A DNA stretch of 56,376 nucleotides from Acinetobacter sp. A2 (lineage in GTDB: Bacteria > Pseudomonadota > Gammaproteobacteria > Pseudomonadales > Moraxellaceae): NCBI RefSeq assembly GCF_012371325.1, contig NZ_JAAZQX010000007.1, positions 1-56,376 on the forward strand, read 5' to 3'. Below the pieces are notes generated by a model. That model was not told the DNA's origin, did no database searches, and was given only the letters and a program-made list of their open reading frames with translations. A program made the position numbers and the translations under genes. Positions 1 to 6,808 of the stretch are shown piece after piece. Position 1 is the first letter of the stretch; each line of letters opens with the position of its first letter.

Positions 1-2
1 TG

Positions 3-77
3 ACCGACTCAGGCTCTAGTTACACGCTTGGCAACAAGACATTAACAGAGTGCGAATTAGTCCTTGACTATGTTTGA
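3..77 (+). CDS. possible 3' end of an unidentified gene (partial)
   Basis: Reading from base 3 gives 24 uninterrupted codons (starting TDSGSSYTLGNK and ending LVLDYV) followed by TGA at 75-77. The other two plus frames stop within the first 20 bases. The composition is protein-like, so this may be the C-terminus of a gene that begins left of the window. I do not recognise the protein, and 24 codons are too few to be sure that it is coding. No clear terminator follows before base 150. Confidence 0.3.
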   Translation, partial: TDSGSSYTLGNKTLTECELVLDYV

Positions 78-153
78 TTACATTTTAAGGAACAGTTTAA
101 GTTCAAACAGTGGCGTATTATGTGATGCGTTTTTAACTCAGTTATGTGTTTTT

Positions 154-642
154 TTACTGCTTTCCCTGTTGTTTTAAACGTGCAATATGCAAATCAATTT
201 GATTGGCGATTTCAGGCAAAATCTGTTTTAAAAACAGACTATAGCCCAAAGCATCTTCCAGCTTTAAAACACCTGCTTGCACCAACTGTTCCTGCTGAAA
301 AAGCATGGACTGTACTTGATTTAAATCAGGTTTTTGCCCCTGACTTAAACCTAGACTAATTTGCTCAAAACTCCAGTACAATTGGTCACGCTGCTGAATT
401 AAAGCTGCCTGAGTAGACTCCTGCTCCTTGCCCTCAGTCTGTATAGGAAAGAACGCTGTTTGTGCTGTATTTTCAGCGTGTAACGTCAGTATTGGGCTCA
501 TTGCTGTAGGCGTTACATTCGACCGAACTGTTTCTGTTTCTGTTACGGGTGCTGGTGGTGGTTGAAACACATAGACCACCACAAACAATACAGTGACTGC
601 AATAATAAAAAAACCAATGCCGAGCCATCGTGGATGTTTCAT
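154..642 (-). CDS. small membrane-anchored protein of unknown function
   Basis: A 162-residue protein from the ATG at 642, which has a GGAG Shine-Dalgarno 7 nt upstream. After a short basic start (MKHPRW) residues 6-25 form one hydrophobic segment, followed by a Pro-rich stretch. The rest, in the periplasm if the N-in anchor is read correctly, is Gln/Leu-rich and probably helical. No catalytic motif is visible and I do not recognise the family. An in-frame start 10 codons upstream (672) exists but has no better ribosome site. A different upstream frame (715 to about 645) encodes a protein-like MSLSLKIEDALRLEQ that ends exactly where this gene begins, which may be a leader, an overlapping ORF, or the true N-terminus separated by one extra base. 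Confidence 0.6.
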   Translation of the reverse strand: MKHPRWLGIGFFIIAVTVLFVVVYVFQPPPAPVTETETVRSNVTPTAMSPILTLHAENTAQTAFFPIQTEGKEQESTQAALIQQRDQLYWSFEQISLGLSQGQKPDLNQVQSMLFQQEQLVQAGVLKLEDALGYSLFLKQILPEIANQIDLHIARLKQQGKQ

Positions 643-786
643 GCGCTTGCTCCAAACGCAAAGCATCTTCAATTTTTAGCGACAACGACATATCAGTGAT
701 TTTTTGGATAATCACACTTTATTCAATGCACTAAAATCTGCAAAAATTATAGTTTTTAAGATGCTTCACGCTACCTGATTGGTTAG

Positions 787-2037
787 TTAAGGGGTTGACC
801 AATCGCTAGGAGCGTAGCCCAAACGCACCCGTTGTGGATGATTACCTACAGGCACGCTACGCACTTTTTCACCTGTAGCAAAGTCAATCACGGTCACTAC
901 ATCGGTTTCACTTTCTGAAATCACACAGCTTTTCCCATCCGGGCTACGGGTTGCCCAATATGGTTTACCCGCAGCAATTAACTTGCCTGCTTTTAAGCTT
1001 TGACGGTCTACGATGGTCGCATAATCATCCATCGTGCCTGCTACACATAGTTTTTCACCATCAGCGCTGATAGATAAACCATGATGACGTGAATCATTGA
1101 CCCATTTGCTGCGGTCTTTCGGAATCGTACTGCTACCTGGTAACTGTGCAACACGTGTCACCTTATCGGTTTTTAAATCATATTCAACCAAACCATTGAA
1201 GAACGATACCTGTGCATACAATTTGCTTTCATCTTTACTCAAGACCATAGGGCGCACAGAGTTGGATAAATCTTTACGTCCAAAAGCATCTAAAGCAGGT
1301 CTAAAATCAATTTTTTTCAGAACTTTATAAGTGTTGGCATCGGCAATGGTAATTAATCGCTTACCTTTGGTGAAATCTTGCCATTGTGCATCCATCGAGG
1401 TTTCTACATTGCCAATTGCAGAGTTTAAAATTTTGCTTCCACCTGCAAAGTAAATATTTTCATGCGGTTTATCTCCCGTGGAGAAACGCCCCAATTCTTT
1501 ACCCGTATGAATATCTAGAACATGCACCACATTCCCAGAAGATGCCGATACTGCTACACGTTGACCATCTGGCGAAACAGCCATGTGGTCGGCACGAAAA
1601 CCTTTTACAGGGGTACGCCAGTTGATTTTTCCTGTTTTAATATTGATAGAGACGACATCAGCAAAACTTGGACGCGATGCCACAATAGACTGACCATCTG
1701 GCGTGGAGTACATGTCATCCACCAGTTGATCATTGCCCTCGCCTGCGGTTTGCTGAATGTAGGTATAGGCAATTAGTTTGATAGGGTTCAGATGGATTTC
1801 CAGTAGCCGTTGTTTCCGATCGGGAATCATGTTGACCACCCCAATTTTGCCAAAATCTTGCGATGGGCGAATCACTGTTACAGTTCCATCCCAGTTATTC
1901 CCCACAAAAAACACCTGTTGAGTATTTGGCGGTTGTGGCAAATTACTGGAATCGGCATAACTTTGTGCACTCACTGCAGCGCCTAAAGCAAGCACAGTTT
2001 TACAAAGATATTGCAGCATCTTGTTTGAATAATTCAT
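787..2037 (-). CDS. periplasmic YVTN-type beta-propeller protein
   Basis: A 416-residue secreted protein. The ATG at 2037 is chosen over the upstream in-frame start at 2088 because an AGGGAG sits 8-9 nt upstream and the first 28 residues then form a signal peptide (MNYSNK, hydrophobic core, cleavage near QSYADS). Repeating units such as MAVSPDGQRVAVS, VLSKDESKLYAQ and ATRSPDGKSCVIS separated by VxVID-type strands are typical of seven-bladed YVTN/WD-like propellers (YncE-like). These proteins are binding scaffolds; no enzyme motif or metal ligand set can be named. It is transcribed alone, downstream of the terminator that ends the copper ATPase. A link to copper handling is possible from position but not shown. 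Confidence 0.75.
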   Translation of the reverse strand: MNYSNKMLQYLCKTVLALGAAVSAQSYADSSNLPQPPNTQQVFFVGNNWDGTVTVIRPSQDFGKIGVVNMIPDRKQRLLEIHLNPIKLIAYTYIQQTAGEGNDQLVDDMYSTPDGQSIVASRPSFADVVSINIKTGKINWRTPVKGFRADHMAVSPDGQRVAVSASSGNVVHVLDIHTGKELGRFSTGDKPHENIYFAGGSKILNSAIGNVETSMDAQWQDFTKGKRLITIADANTYKVLKKIDFRPALDAFGRKDLSNSVRPMVLSKDESKLYAQVSFFNGLVEYDLKTDKVTRVAQLPGSSTIPKDRSKWVNDSRHHGLSISADGEKLCVAGTMDDYATIVDRQSLKAGKLIAAGKPYWATRSPDGKSCVISESETDVVTVIDFATGEKVRSVPVGNHPQRVRLGYAPSDWSTP

Positions 2038-2359
2038 GCGTGTGTTCTCCCTGAACGGCAAAATGCATGTTGTTGTTTTTATTTTCACGTGTGTTTTTAC
2101 GTCATTTTTATTGTTGACTTCAGTTGTATTTGAATAGCTTATGCTTAAATTTCTTCAGCTTATTCAATGTGCATAGCATACGCATATTGAATATTTTGCG
2201 TCTACCACTACAGCCCAACTATCCGATAGCAGACCAACTTTCAGATAAACTGAAACACTTAGCTGAAAGTGAGCAATGTTCAAAACCTTACTCACGACTA
2301 CAACGACTATTCATACAAACAGCCATACTTTGTGCAATTTTCTATCAACAGCAAGCCAT
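2038..2359. other. gene-free stretch between propeller gene and copA terminator
   Basis: About 320 bases with no credible CDS. An open frame runs through 2124-2435 on the plus strand but has no ribosome site, overlaps a terminator, and gives an unstructured translation. The minus-strand promoter of the propeller gene should lie here; I could not pick a clear -35/-10 pair. Confidence 0.5.
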
Positions 2360-2392
2360 AAAAAAGCCCTATCACAATGACAGGGCTTTTTT
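2360..2392 (-). terminator. intrinsic terminator of the copper ATPase gene (bidirectional)
   Basis: AAAAAGCCCT at 2361-2370 pairs with AGGGCTTTTT at 2382-2391 around an 11-nt loop. The U-tract is present on either strand. It lies 90 bases beyond the stop of the copper ATPase gene, which is read leftward. Confidence 0.8.
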
Positions 2393-2483
2393 AAAATTCA
2401 CGACAACTTGCTCAGGTCTGGTCGATCGGTCTTGACAAGGTATCAATCATTACACCGAGCCAAAGGATCGCAACTGAGCCAAG

Positions 2484-5471
2484 TTATTTTGACTTTTGCA
2501 AGCGCAGTGCATTAATTACAACTGACAATGAGCTGAGCGACATAGCCACGGCAGCAAACATTGGGGTGAGTAATAAACCCGTGATTGGGTAGAATACCCC
2601 TGCAGCAACTGGAACGCCCAAACCATTATAAACAAAGGAAAATGCAAGGTTTTGTTTCATGTTTTTTACCCCCAGTTTGGCCATGTGAATTGCATGTGCT
2701 ACACCACGAATATCTCCTTTAACCAAGGTCACTTGTGCAGTTTGCTTGGCAATATCGGTACCATTCCCCATGGCAATACCCACATTGGCCTGTGCCAGTG
2801 CAGGTGCATCATTAATACCATCTCCCGCCATCGCAACAATTTTGCCTTGGGCTTGATACTGTTTCACAATTTCAAGTTTTTGCTGTGGTGTGCAGTTACC
2901 GTGTACATGCTGAATACCCAATTCATTCGCCACTAATTGCGCATTTTTCTCGTGGTCACCTGTTGCCATCACCACTTCAATACCATCTGCAATCAGTTGA
3001 TCAATCACTTGATGCGCATTGTATTTTAATGCGTCATGGATGGAAATGTAGGCCAGAACTTGTGTCGAACTTACCAAGAAACTGATTACATTTCCCGCAG
3101 AGCGTTGCTGATCCATTTTGGTTTGAACCTCGGAACTTAAAGATAGACCTAACTGTTCAATCAGTTTTTGACTGCCTACATAATAAGTTTGTCCTTCAAT
3201 TTCACCTTTTACCCCAAAGCCTGATACATCTTCAAACTGTTCAACTTTGCTCAACTGCGTTTGTGGTACCAATTGGGTTAAAGTCTGTGCAATCGGATGG
3301 GTTGAAAATTGCTCCAGCGAGGCAATCCATTGTTCTGCCTGCGTTTGAGTCAAGTCACTGCTCAATACCTGAATTTCTTTTAAACTTGGCTTACCTTCAG
3401 TCAATGTCCCTGTTTTATCTATAATCAAGGTAGTGACCTTACTCAAGGCTTCAATTGCTTCGGCATCTTTAAACAGTACGCCTTTTTGTGCTGCACGTCC
3501 TGTCGTTGCCATGACCGACATCGGAGTAGCCAAACCTAAAGCACATGGGCAGGCAATGATCAGTACCGCCACCGCACACATTAGTGCTAAATCAAATTGT
3601 GCCTTGCCAAAAATCATCCATGCAATAAAAGTCAGCAAGCTAATTACTAACACACTCACCACAAAGTATTTAGCAAAGATATCGGCCAAGCGTTGCAACG
3701 GTGCTTTAGAGCGTTGTGCTTCTGCCACAGTCTGAATCATTTTAGCCAAAGTGGTATTACTGCCCACCGCAGTGGTTTGAATACGAATACTTCCCTGCTG
3801 ATTGACAGTGCCACCAATAACCTGATCATTCAGCTCTTTTTTCACAGGTACAGGTTCACCCGTCATCATAGCTTCATCGACGTAGGTTTTACCCTCTACC
3901 ACCACGCCATCTAATGGAATTTGCTCACCCGATGCAATTTGCAAAATATCACCTTTTTTGACCATGGCAATATCTACTTCGGTGATTAAATCACCCTGTA
4001 CCAATTTGGCAGTATTGGCTTGAAGTTTTAACAAAGACTTTAATGAATCTGCAGTTTTGGCACGTGCTTTTAACTCTAAAATTTGCCCGAGCAAACTTAA
4101 AGACACAATCATACAAGCAGCTTCATAGTAAACCGCAACGCCATGCCCTGTTTTAGCTTCCATCGGAATCACACTTGGGAAAACTGTAGCCACCACACTG
4201 TAAATAAAGGCAGCCAACACCCCAACGCCAATCAAACTCCACATATTTAAATTGCGGGTTTTATAAGAGCTAAAGCAACGTTCAATAAACGGTTTACCCG
4301 CCCAAAGCACGACTGGAATAGATAAGACCAGCTCAATCCACGGTTGAATATGCTGTGGAATAAAGGCATGAATATGCGAACCCATCGCCAAAATAAAGAC
4401 TATTAGGGTCAGAGGTAAAGTCATCCAGAAACGATGACTAAAATCCACCAGTTCAGGGTTCGGGCCTTCGTCCAAGCTTGGTTGCATTGGCTCTAAAGCC
4501 ATACCGCAAATTGGACAGGTACCCGGCCCTTTTTGAATAATTTCAGGGTCCATTGGGCAGGTGTAGTCCATATCTGCCGCACCTTCAGGCACAGGACGCT
4601 GATCGGGTGGAATTAAATAAAATTCTGGATCATGCGTAAATTTATCTAAACAAGATGTGTTACAGAAATAATATGTCTGGTTTTGATAATCAGTTTTTAG
4701 GTCTGTGCTCACATCTACCGACATACCACAGACAGGGTCAATTTCGGTATCACCACTCACCGCTTGTGTAGAACCACAACACCCCATTTTAGGTGCAGTT
4801 TCAACATTTTTAGGTGCACAGCAAGCTGAACTTTGTGCAGTCGAAGCAGGTTCCACCTTGCTAGATGAGCCGCCAAAACAAGTACTTGTTTTGATAGGAG
4901 CAGCTTTTTCTGTATTACAGCAGCCACTTTTTGTACTGAGATATTGCTCAGGCTGCTGCTGAAATTTGGTCAAGCAGCTCGCACCACAAAAATAATACAT
5001 CTGCCCTTCATACGTGGTGTGTGGCTTATTTAAATCTGTCACGGTCATGCCACATACTGGGTCAATATAACTTGGCTGTGTTACCACATCTGTTTCTGGC
5101 GTATTACTACAGCCACAACCTTTGCTTACAGGCATTACTGTAGTTGCTGTTTTTTCTTTACCTGCGCAACAAGTTGAAGATGCTGCTGTTACATCAGTAC
5201 TTTGCGCTGTATTCGAGTCAGTGTTTTGCATACTGGTTTGATTTTGCACACTTGTACCCTGCTGACGATACATTTCAGGCTGTGCAATAAATTTTTTCTG
5301 ACAATGTTCACTGCAAAATAAATAGCGTTGCTGCTGATGTTCGGCATCGACATCATCTACAAAAAATTGGGTGTTTGGTTTTACCTGCATGCCACACACG
5401 GGGTCAATGCTGAATACCTCAGTGGCTGTTTGCTGTTTTGAGCAGCAAGATTTTTTATGTTGTTCGCTCAT
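2484..5471 (-). CDS. copA: Cu(I)/Ag(I)-exporting P1B-type ATPase with three YHS domains
   Basis: A 995-residue inner-membrane pump that uses ATP to expel monovalent copper or silver. The first 300 residues hold three YHS domains (about 23-67, 137-177, 245-285, each DPVCGM...FC..C..KF) joined by low-complexity linkers with CC or CGC pairs (residues 9-10, 101-102, 119-121, 184-185, 217-218, 231-232). A heavy-metal-binding domain (TCPMDPE...CPICGM, about 304-324) follows, then the ATPase: TGEP, CPC at 641-643 in the membrane, phosphorylated D685 in DKTGT, an HP locus, GDGINDAP near 880, and YN plus MxxSS motifs typical of Cu+ pumps. The usual HMA domains are absent. Three YHS copies and the Cys-rich linkers are unusual; family members of about 730-830 residues are commoner. 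Start ATG at 5471. It is divergent from a CueR-type regulator. Confidence 0.93.
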   Translation of the reverse strand: MSEQHKKSCCSKQQTATEVFSIDPVCGMQVKPNTQFFVDDVDAEHQQQRYLFCSEHCQKKFIAQPEMYRQQGTSVQNQTSMQNTDSNTAQSTDVTAASSTCCAGKEKTATTVMPVSKGCGCSNTPETDVVTQPSYIDPVCGMTVTDLNKPHTTYEGQMYYFCGASCLTKFQQQPEQYLSTKSGCCNTEKAAPIKTSTCFGGSSSKVEPASTAQSSACCAPKNVETAPKMGCCGSTQAVSGDTEIDPVCGMSVDVSTDLKTDYQNQTYYFCNTSCLDKFTHDPEFYLIPPDQRPVPEGAADMDYTCPMDPEIIQKGPGTCPICGMALEPMQPSLDEGPNPELVDFSHRFWMTLPLTLIVFILAMGSHIHAFIPQHIQPWIELVLSIPVVLWAGKPFIERCFSSYKTRNLNMWSLIGVGVLAAFIYSVVATVFPSVIPMEAKTGHGVAVYYEAACMIVSLSLLGQILELKARAKTADSLKSLLKLQANTAKLVQGDLITEVDIAMVKKGDILQIASGEQIPLDGVVVEGKTYVDEAMMTGEPVPVKKELNDQVIGGTVNQQGSIRIQTTAVGSNTTLAKMIQTVAEAQRSKAPLQRLADIFAKYFVVSVLVISLLTFIAWMIFGKAQFDLALMCAVAVLIIACPCALGLATPMSVMATTGRAAQKGVLFKDAEAIEALSKVTTLIIDKTGTLTEGKPSLKEIQVLSSDLTQTQAEQWIASLEQFSTHPIAQTLTQLVPQTQLSKVEQFEDVSGFGVKGEIEGQTYYVGSQKLIEQLGLSLSSEVQTKMDQQRSAGNVISFLVSSTQVLAYISIHDALKYNAHQVIDQLIADGIEVVMATGDHEKNAQLVANELGIQHVHGNCTPQQKLEIVKQYQAQGKIVAMAGDGINDAPALAQANVGIAMGNGTDIAKQTAQVTLVKGDIRGVAHAIHMAKLGVKNMKQNLAFSFVYNGLGVPVAAGVFYPITGLLLTPMFAAVAMSLSSLSVVINALRLQKSK

Positions 5472-5504
5472 CTTACTTACCTACTCTGCAGATTCATTTG
5501 TGGT

Positions 5505-5536
5505 AGCATAAAGGCTGTACCTAGGTACGGAGTCAA
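5505..5536 (-). promoter_or_regulatory. MerR-family operator/promoter of the copper ATPase gene
   Basis: On the minus strand a -35 TTGACT (5531-5536) is followed after 20 bases by a -10 TATGCT (5505-5510); 19-20 bp spacing is the hallmark of MerR-family promoters. Between them lies the perfect palindrome GTACCTAGGTAC (5517-5528), flanked so that the left half reads CCGTAC as in the mer operator. The regulator starts 20 bases away on the other strand, so the site can serve both genes. Confidence 0.8.
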
Positions 5537-5555
5537 CCCTTTTTATGAGGTTTTT

Positions 5556-5936
5556 ATGCTCACCATTGGAAAACTTGCCAAACATTGTCATGTGAATGTG
5601 GAAACCATCCGCTATTATCAACGTATTGGTTTATTGCGTATTCCTGAAGTACAAGGCAGCTATCGTTATTACAGCGAACAAGACATTGAAACCCTAAACT
5701 TTATTCAAAAAGGTAAAGATGCAGGCTTGCAATTGAATGAAATTCAGGAATTATTGCAATTACAATTAGATGACCGTGAGCAAGTGCGGCATGTGATTGA
5801 ACAGCGTTTGGCAAAAATTGACCAACGCATTCATGAATTGCAGGCTTTAAAAAACCGTCTAGTGACCTGGATTGACCATTGTAAAAGCACCCAAGACAGC
5901 AATTGCCCTATTTTACGTGAACTGAAAAATAAATAG
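5556..5936 (+). CDS. CueR-type MerR-family metal-responsive regulator
   Basis: A 126-residue DNA-binding activator. The ATG at 5556 has GAGG 5 nt upstream and begins with the canonical MLTIGKLAK; the longer frame from 5457 only adds junk across the promoter. The helix-turn-helix and wing (VNVETIRYYQRIGLL, residues 13-27) are followed by a long dimerisation helix and a metal loop with C109 and C117. C-X7-C before PIL is the CueR/HmrR spacing for Cu(I), Ag(I) or Au(I). No cysteine is present near residue 77-80, where Zn/Cd/Pb/Hg sensors have one. It should switch on the divergent ATPase gene. Residues 13-27 also resemble MerR/CadR, so the metal is inferred, not proven. Confidence 0.88.
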   Translation: MLTIGKLAKHCHVNVETIRYYQRIGLLRIPEVQGSYRYYSEQDIETLNFIQKGKDAGLQLNEIQELLQLQLDDREQVRHVIEQRLAKIDQRIHELQALKNRLVTWIDHCKSTQDSNCPILRELKNK

Positions 5937-6004
5937 GCAATCTTGTAGTGTTTAGTCTTGGTTCAAGGCGCCGCTTTAATTTTTACCCATAAGGATCAGT
6001 TTGA

Positions 6005-6595
6005 ATGCAGTTGTCGGAACTCAAAACTTTACGCAAACAACTTCGACAACAGCGCAGAGCTGTGACACGCACACAACAGCAGCAAGCCCAACAGGCCGTT
6101 TTGCAGAGTCTTATACGCTTCCCAAAATTTCAGCAAGCACAAAAAATTGGCCTCTATTTACATGCTTTTGGTGAAATTTATACCCAAAGCATCATTGAAT
6201 ATTGCTTTGCTCAAGGCAAGCAGGTGTATTTACCCATCATTTGCAATATGAATCAGCGTTTGCGCTGGGTACGCATCAGCCAACAGCAATACCGCAATCG
6301 ACGCTTTTCACACCATCCATTAGGTATGCAGGAACCCATGAGCAGCCGTGGTATGGCTGTCACCCACCTAGATCTTGTCCTGATGCCATTACTCGCCTGC
6401 GACATACATGGCACACGCATTGGGATGGGGGGTGGTTATTATGACCGCACTTTGGCTACAGCACCTCGCCATCCCTATCGTTTAGGTCTGGCACATGATT
6501 TTCAGTTTATTCAGGCAAACTTGCCACGTGAAAGTTGGGATCAACCCTTAGATGCTCTGCTTACACCACAGCGTTTTTTACGATTTAAGCGTTAA
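6005..6595 (+). CDS. ygfA: 5-formyltetrahydrofolate cyclo-ligase
   Basis: A 196-residue cytosolic enzyme that converts 5-formyl-THF to 5,10-methenyl-THF with ATP, salvaging folate. The N-terminal LRKQLRQQRRAV helix, the YLP segment and the C-terminal MGGGYYDRTLA nucleotide/substrate motif (near residues 141-151) identify the family, and the length is normal. AAGGA lies 9 nt before the ATG. In many gammaproteobacteria 6S RNA (ssrS) is directly upstream; here only 68 bases separate it from the copper regulator, so no full 6S gene fits. Confidence 0.9.
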   Translation: MQLSELKTLRKQLRQQRRAVTRTQQQQAQQAVLQSLIRFPKFQQAQKIGLYLHAFGEIYTQSIIEYCFAQGKQVYLPIICNMNQRLRWVRISQQQYRNRRFSHHPLGMQEPMSSRGMAVTHLDLVLMPLLACDIHGTRIGMGGGYYDRTLATAPRHPYRLGLAHDFQFIQANLPRESWDQPLDALLTPQRFLRFKR

Positions 6596-6628
6596 AAAAA
6601 TGAGCAACTGGGCGTTGTTTTTGCTCAT
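6593..6628 (-). terminator. terminator-like hairpin facing the minus strand
   Basis: ATGAGCAA (6600-6607) pairs with TTGCTCAT (6621-6628). Read leftward it is followed by seven Us (6593-6599); read rightward there is no U-tract. Both flanking genes are on the plus strand, so the orientation is unexplained. Confidence 0.55.
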
Positions 6629-6738
6629 CTGCGCAGATAAACAGCGAATAAATTTTCATGAATTGATCATTTTGACTGAGTAGATCAATTTAAAATCACA
6701 TATTTAGCTACTTTTTAAACAATTTGTGTTGACCTGCC

Positions 6739-6762
6739 CTTGTATTTTAAAAAATACCCATC
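6739..6762 (+). promoter_or_regulatory. candidate sigma-32 (heat-shock) promoter of lon
   Basis: CTTGTAT at 6739-6745 and CCCATC at 6757-6762, 11 bases apart, resemble the sigma-32 pattern CTTGAAA-N11-15-CCCCATNT. It sits about 45 bases before the lon start. lon is a known heat-shock gene in relatives. The match is partial. Confidence 0.4.
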
Positions 6763-6808
6763 ACTATTAAAAACATGGCAACACCGTTGTCACTCATTAG
6801 GAGTGCCC

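Noticed and set aside
2124..2435. 103-codon open frame on the plus strand
   Set aside because: It has no ribosome site, spans an intrinsic terminator and has low protein-like character.
2484..5936. The copper ATPase/regulator pair as a recently acquired island
   Set aside because: Its base composition and codon use look like its neighbours, and no direct repeats, integrase or transposase flank it.
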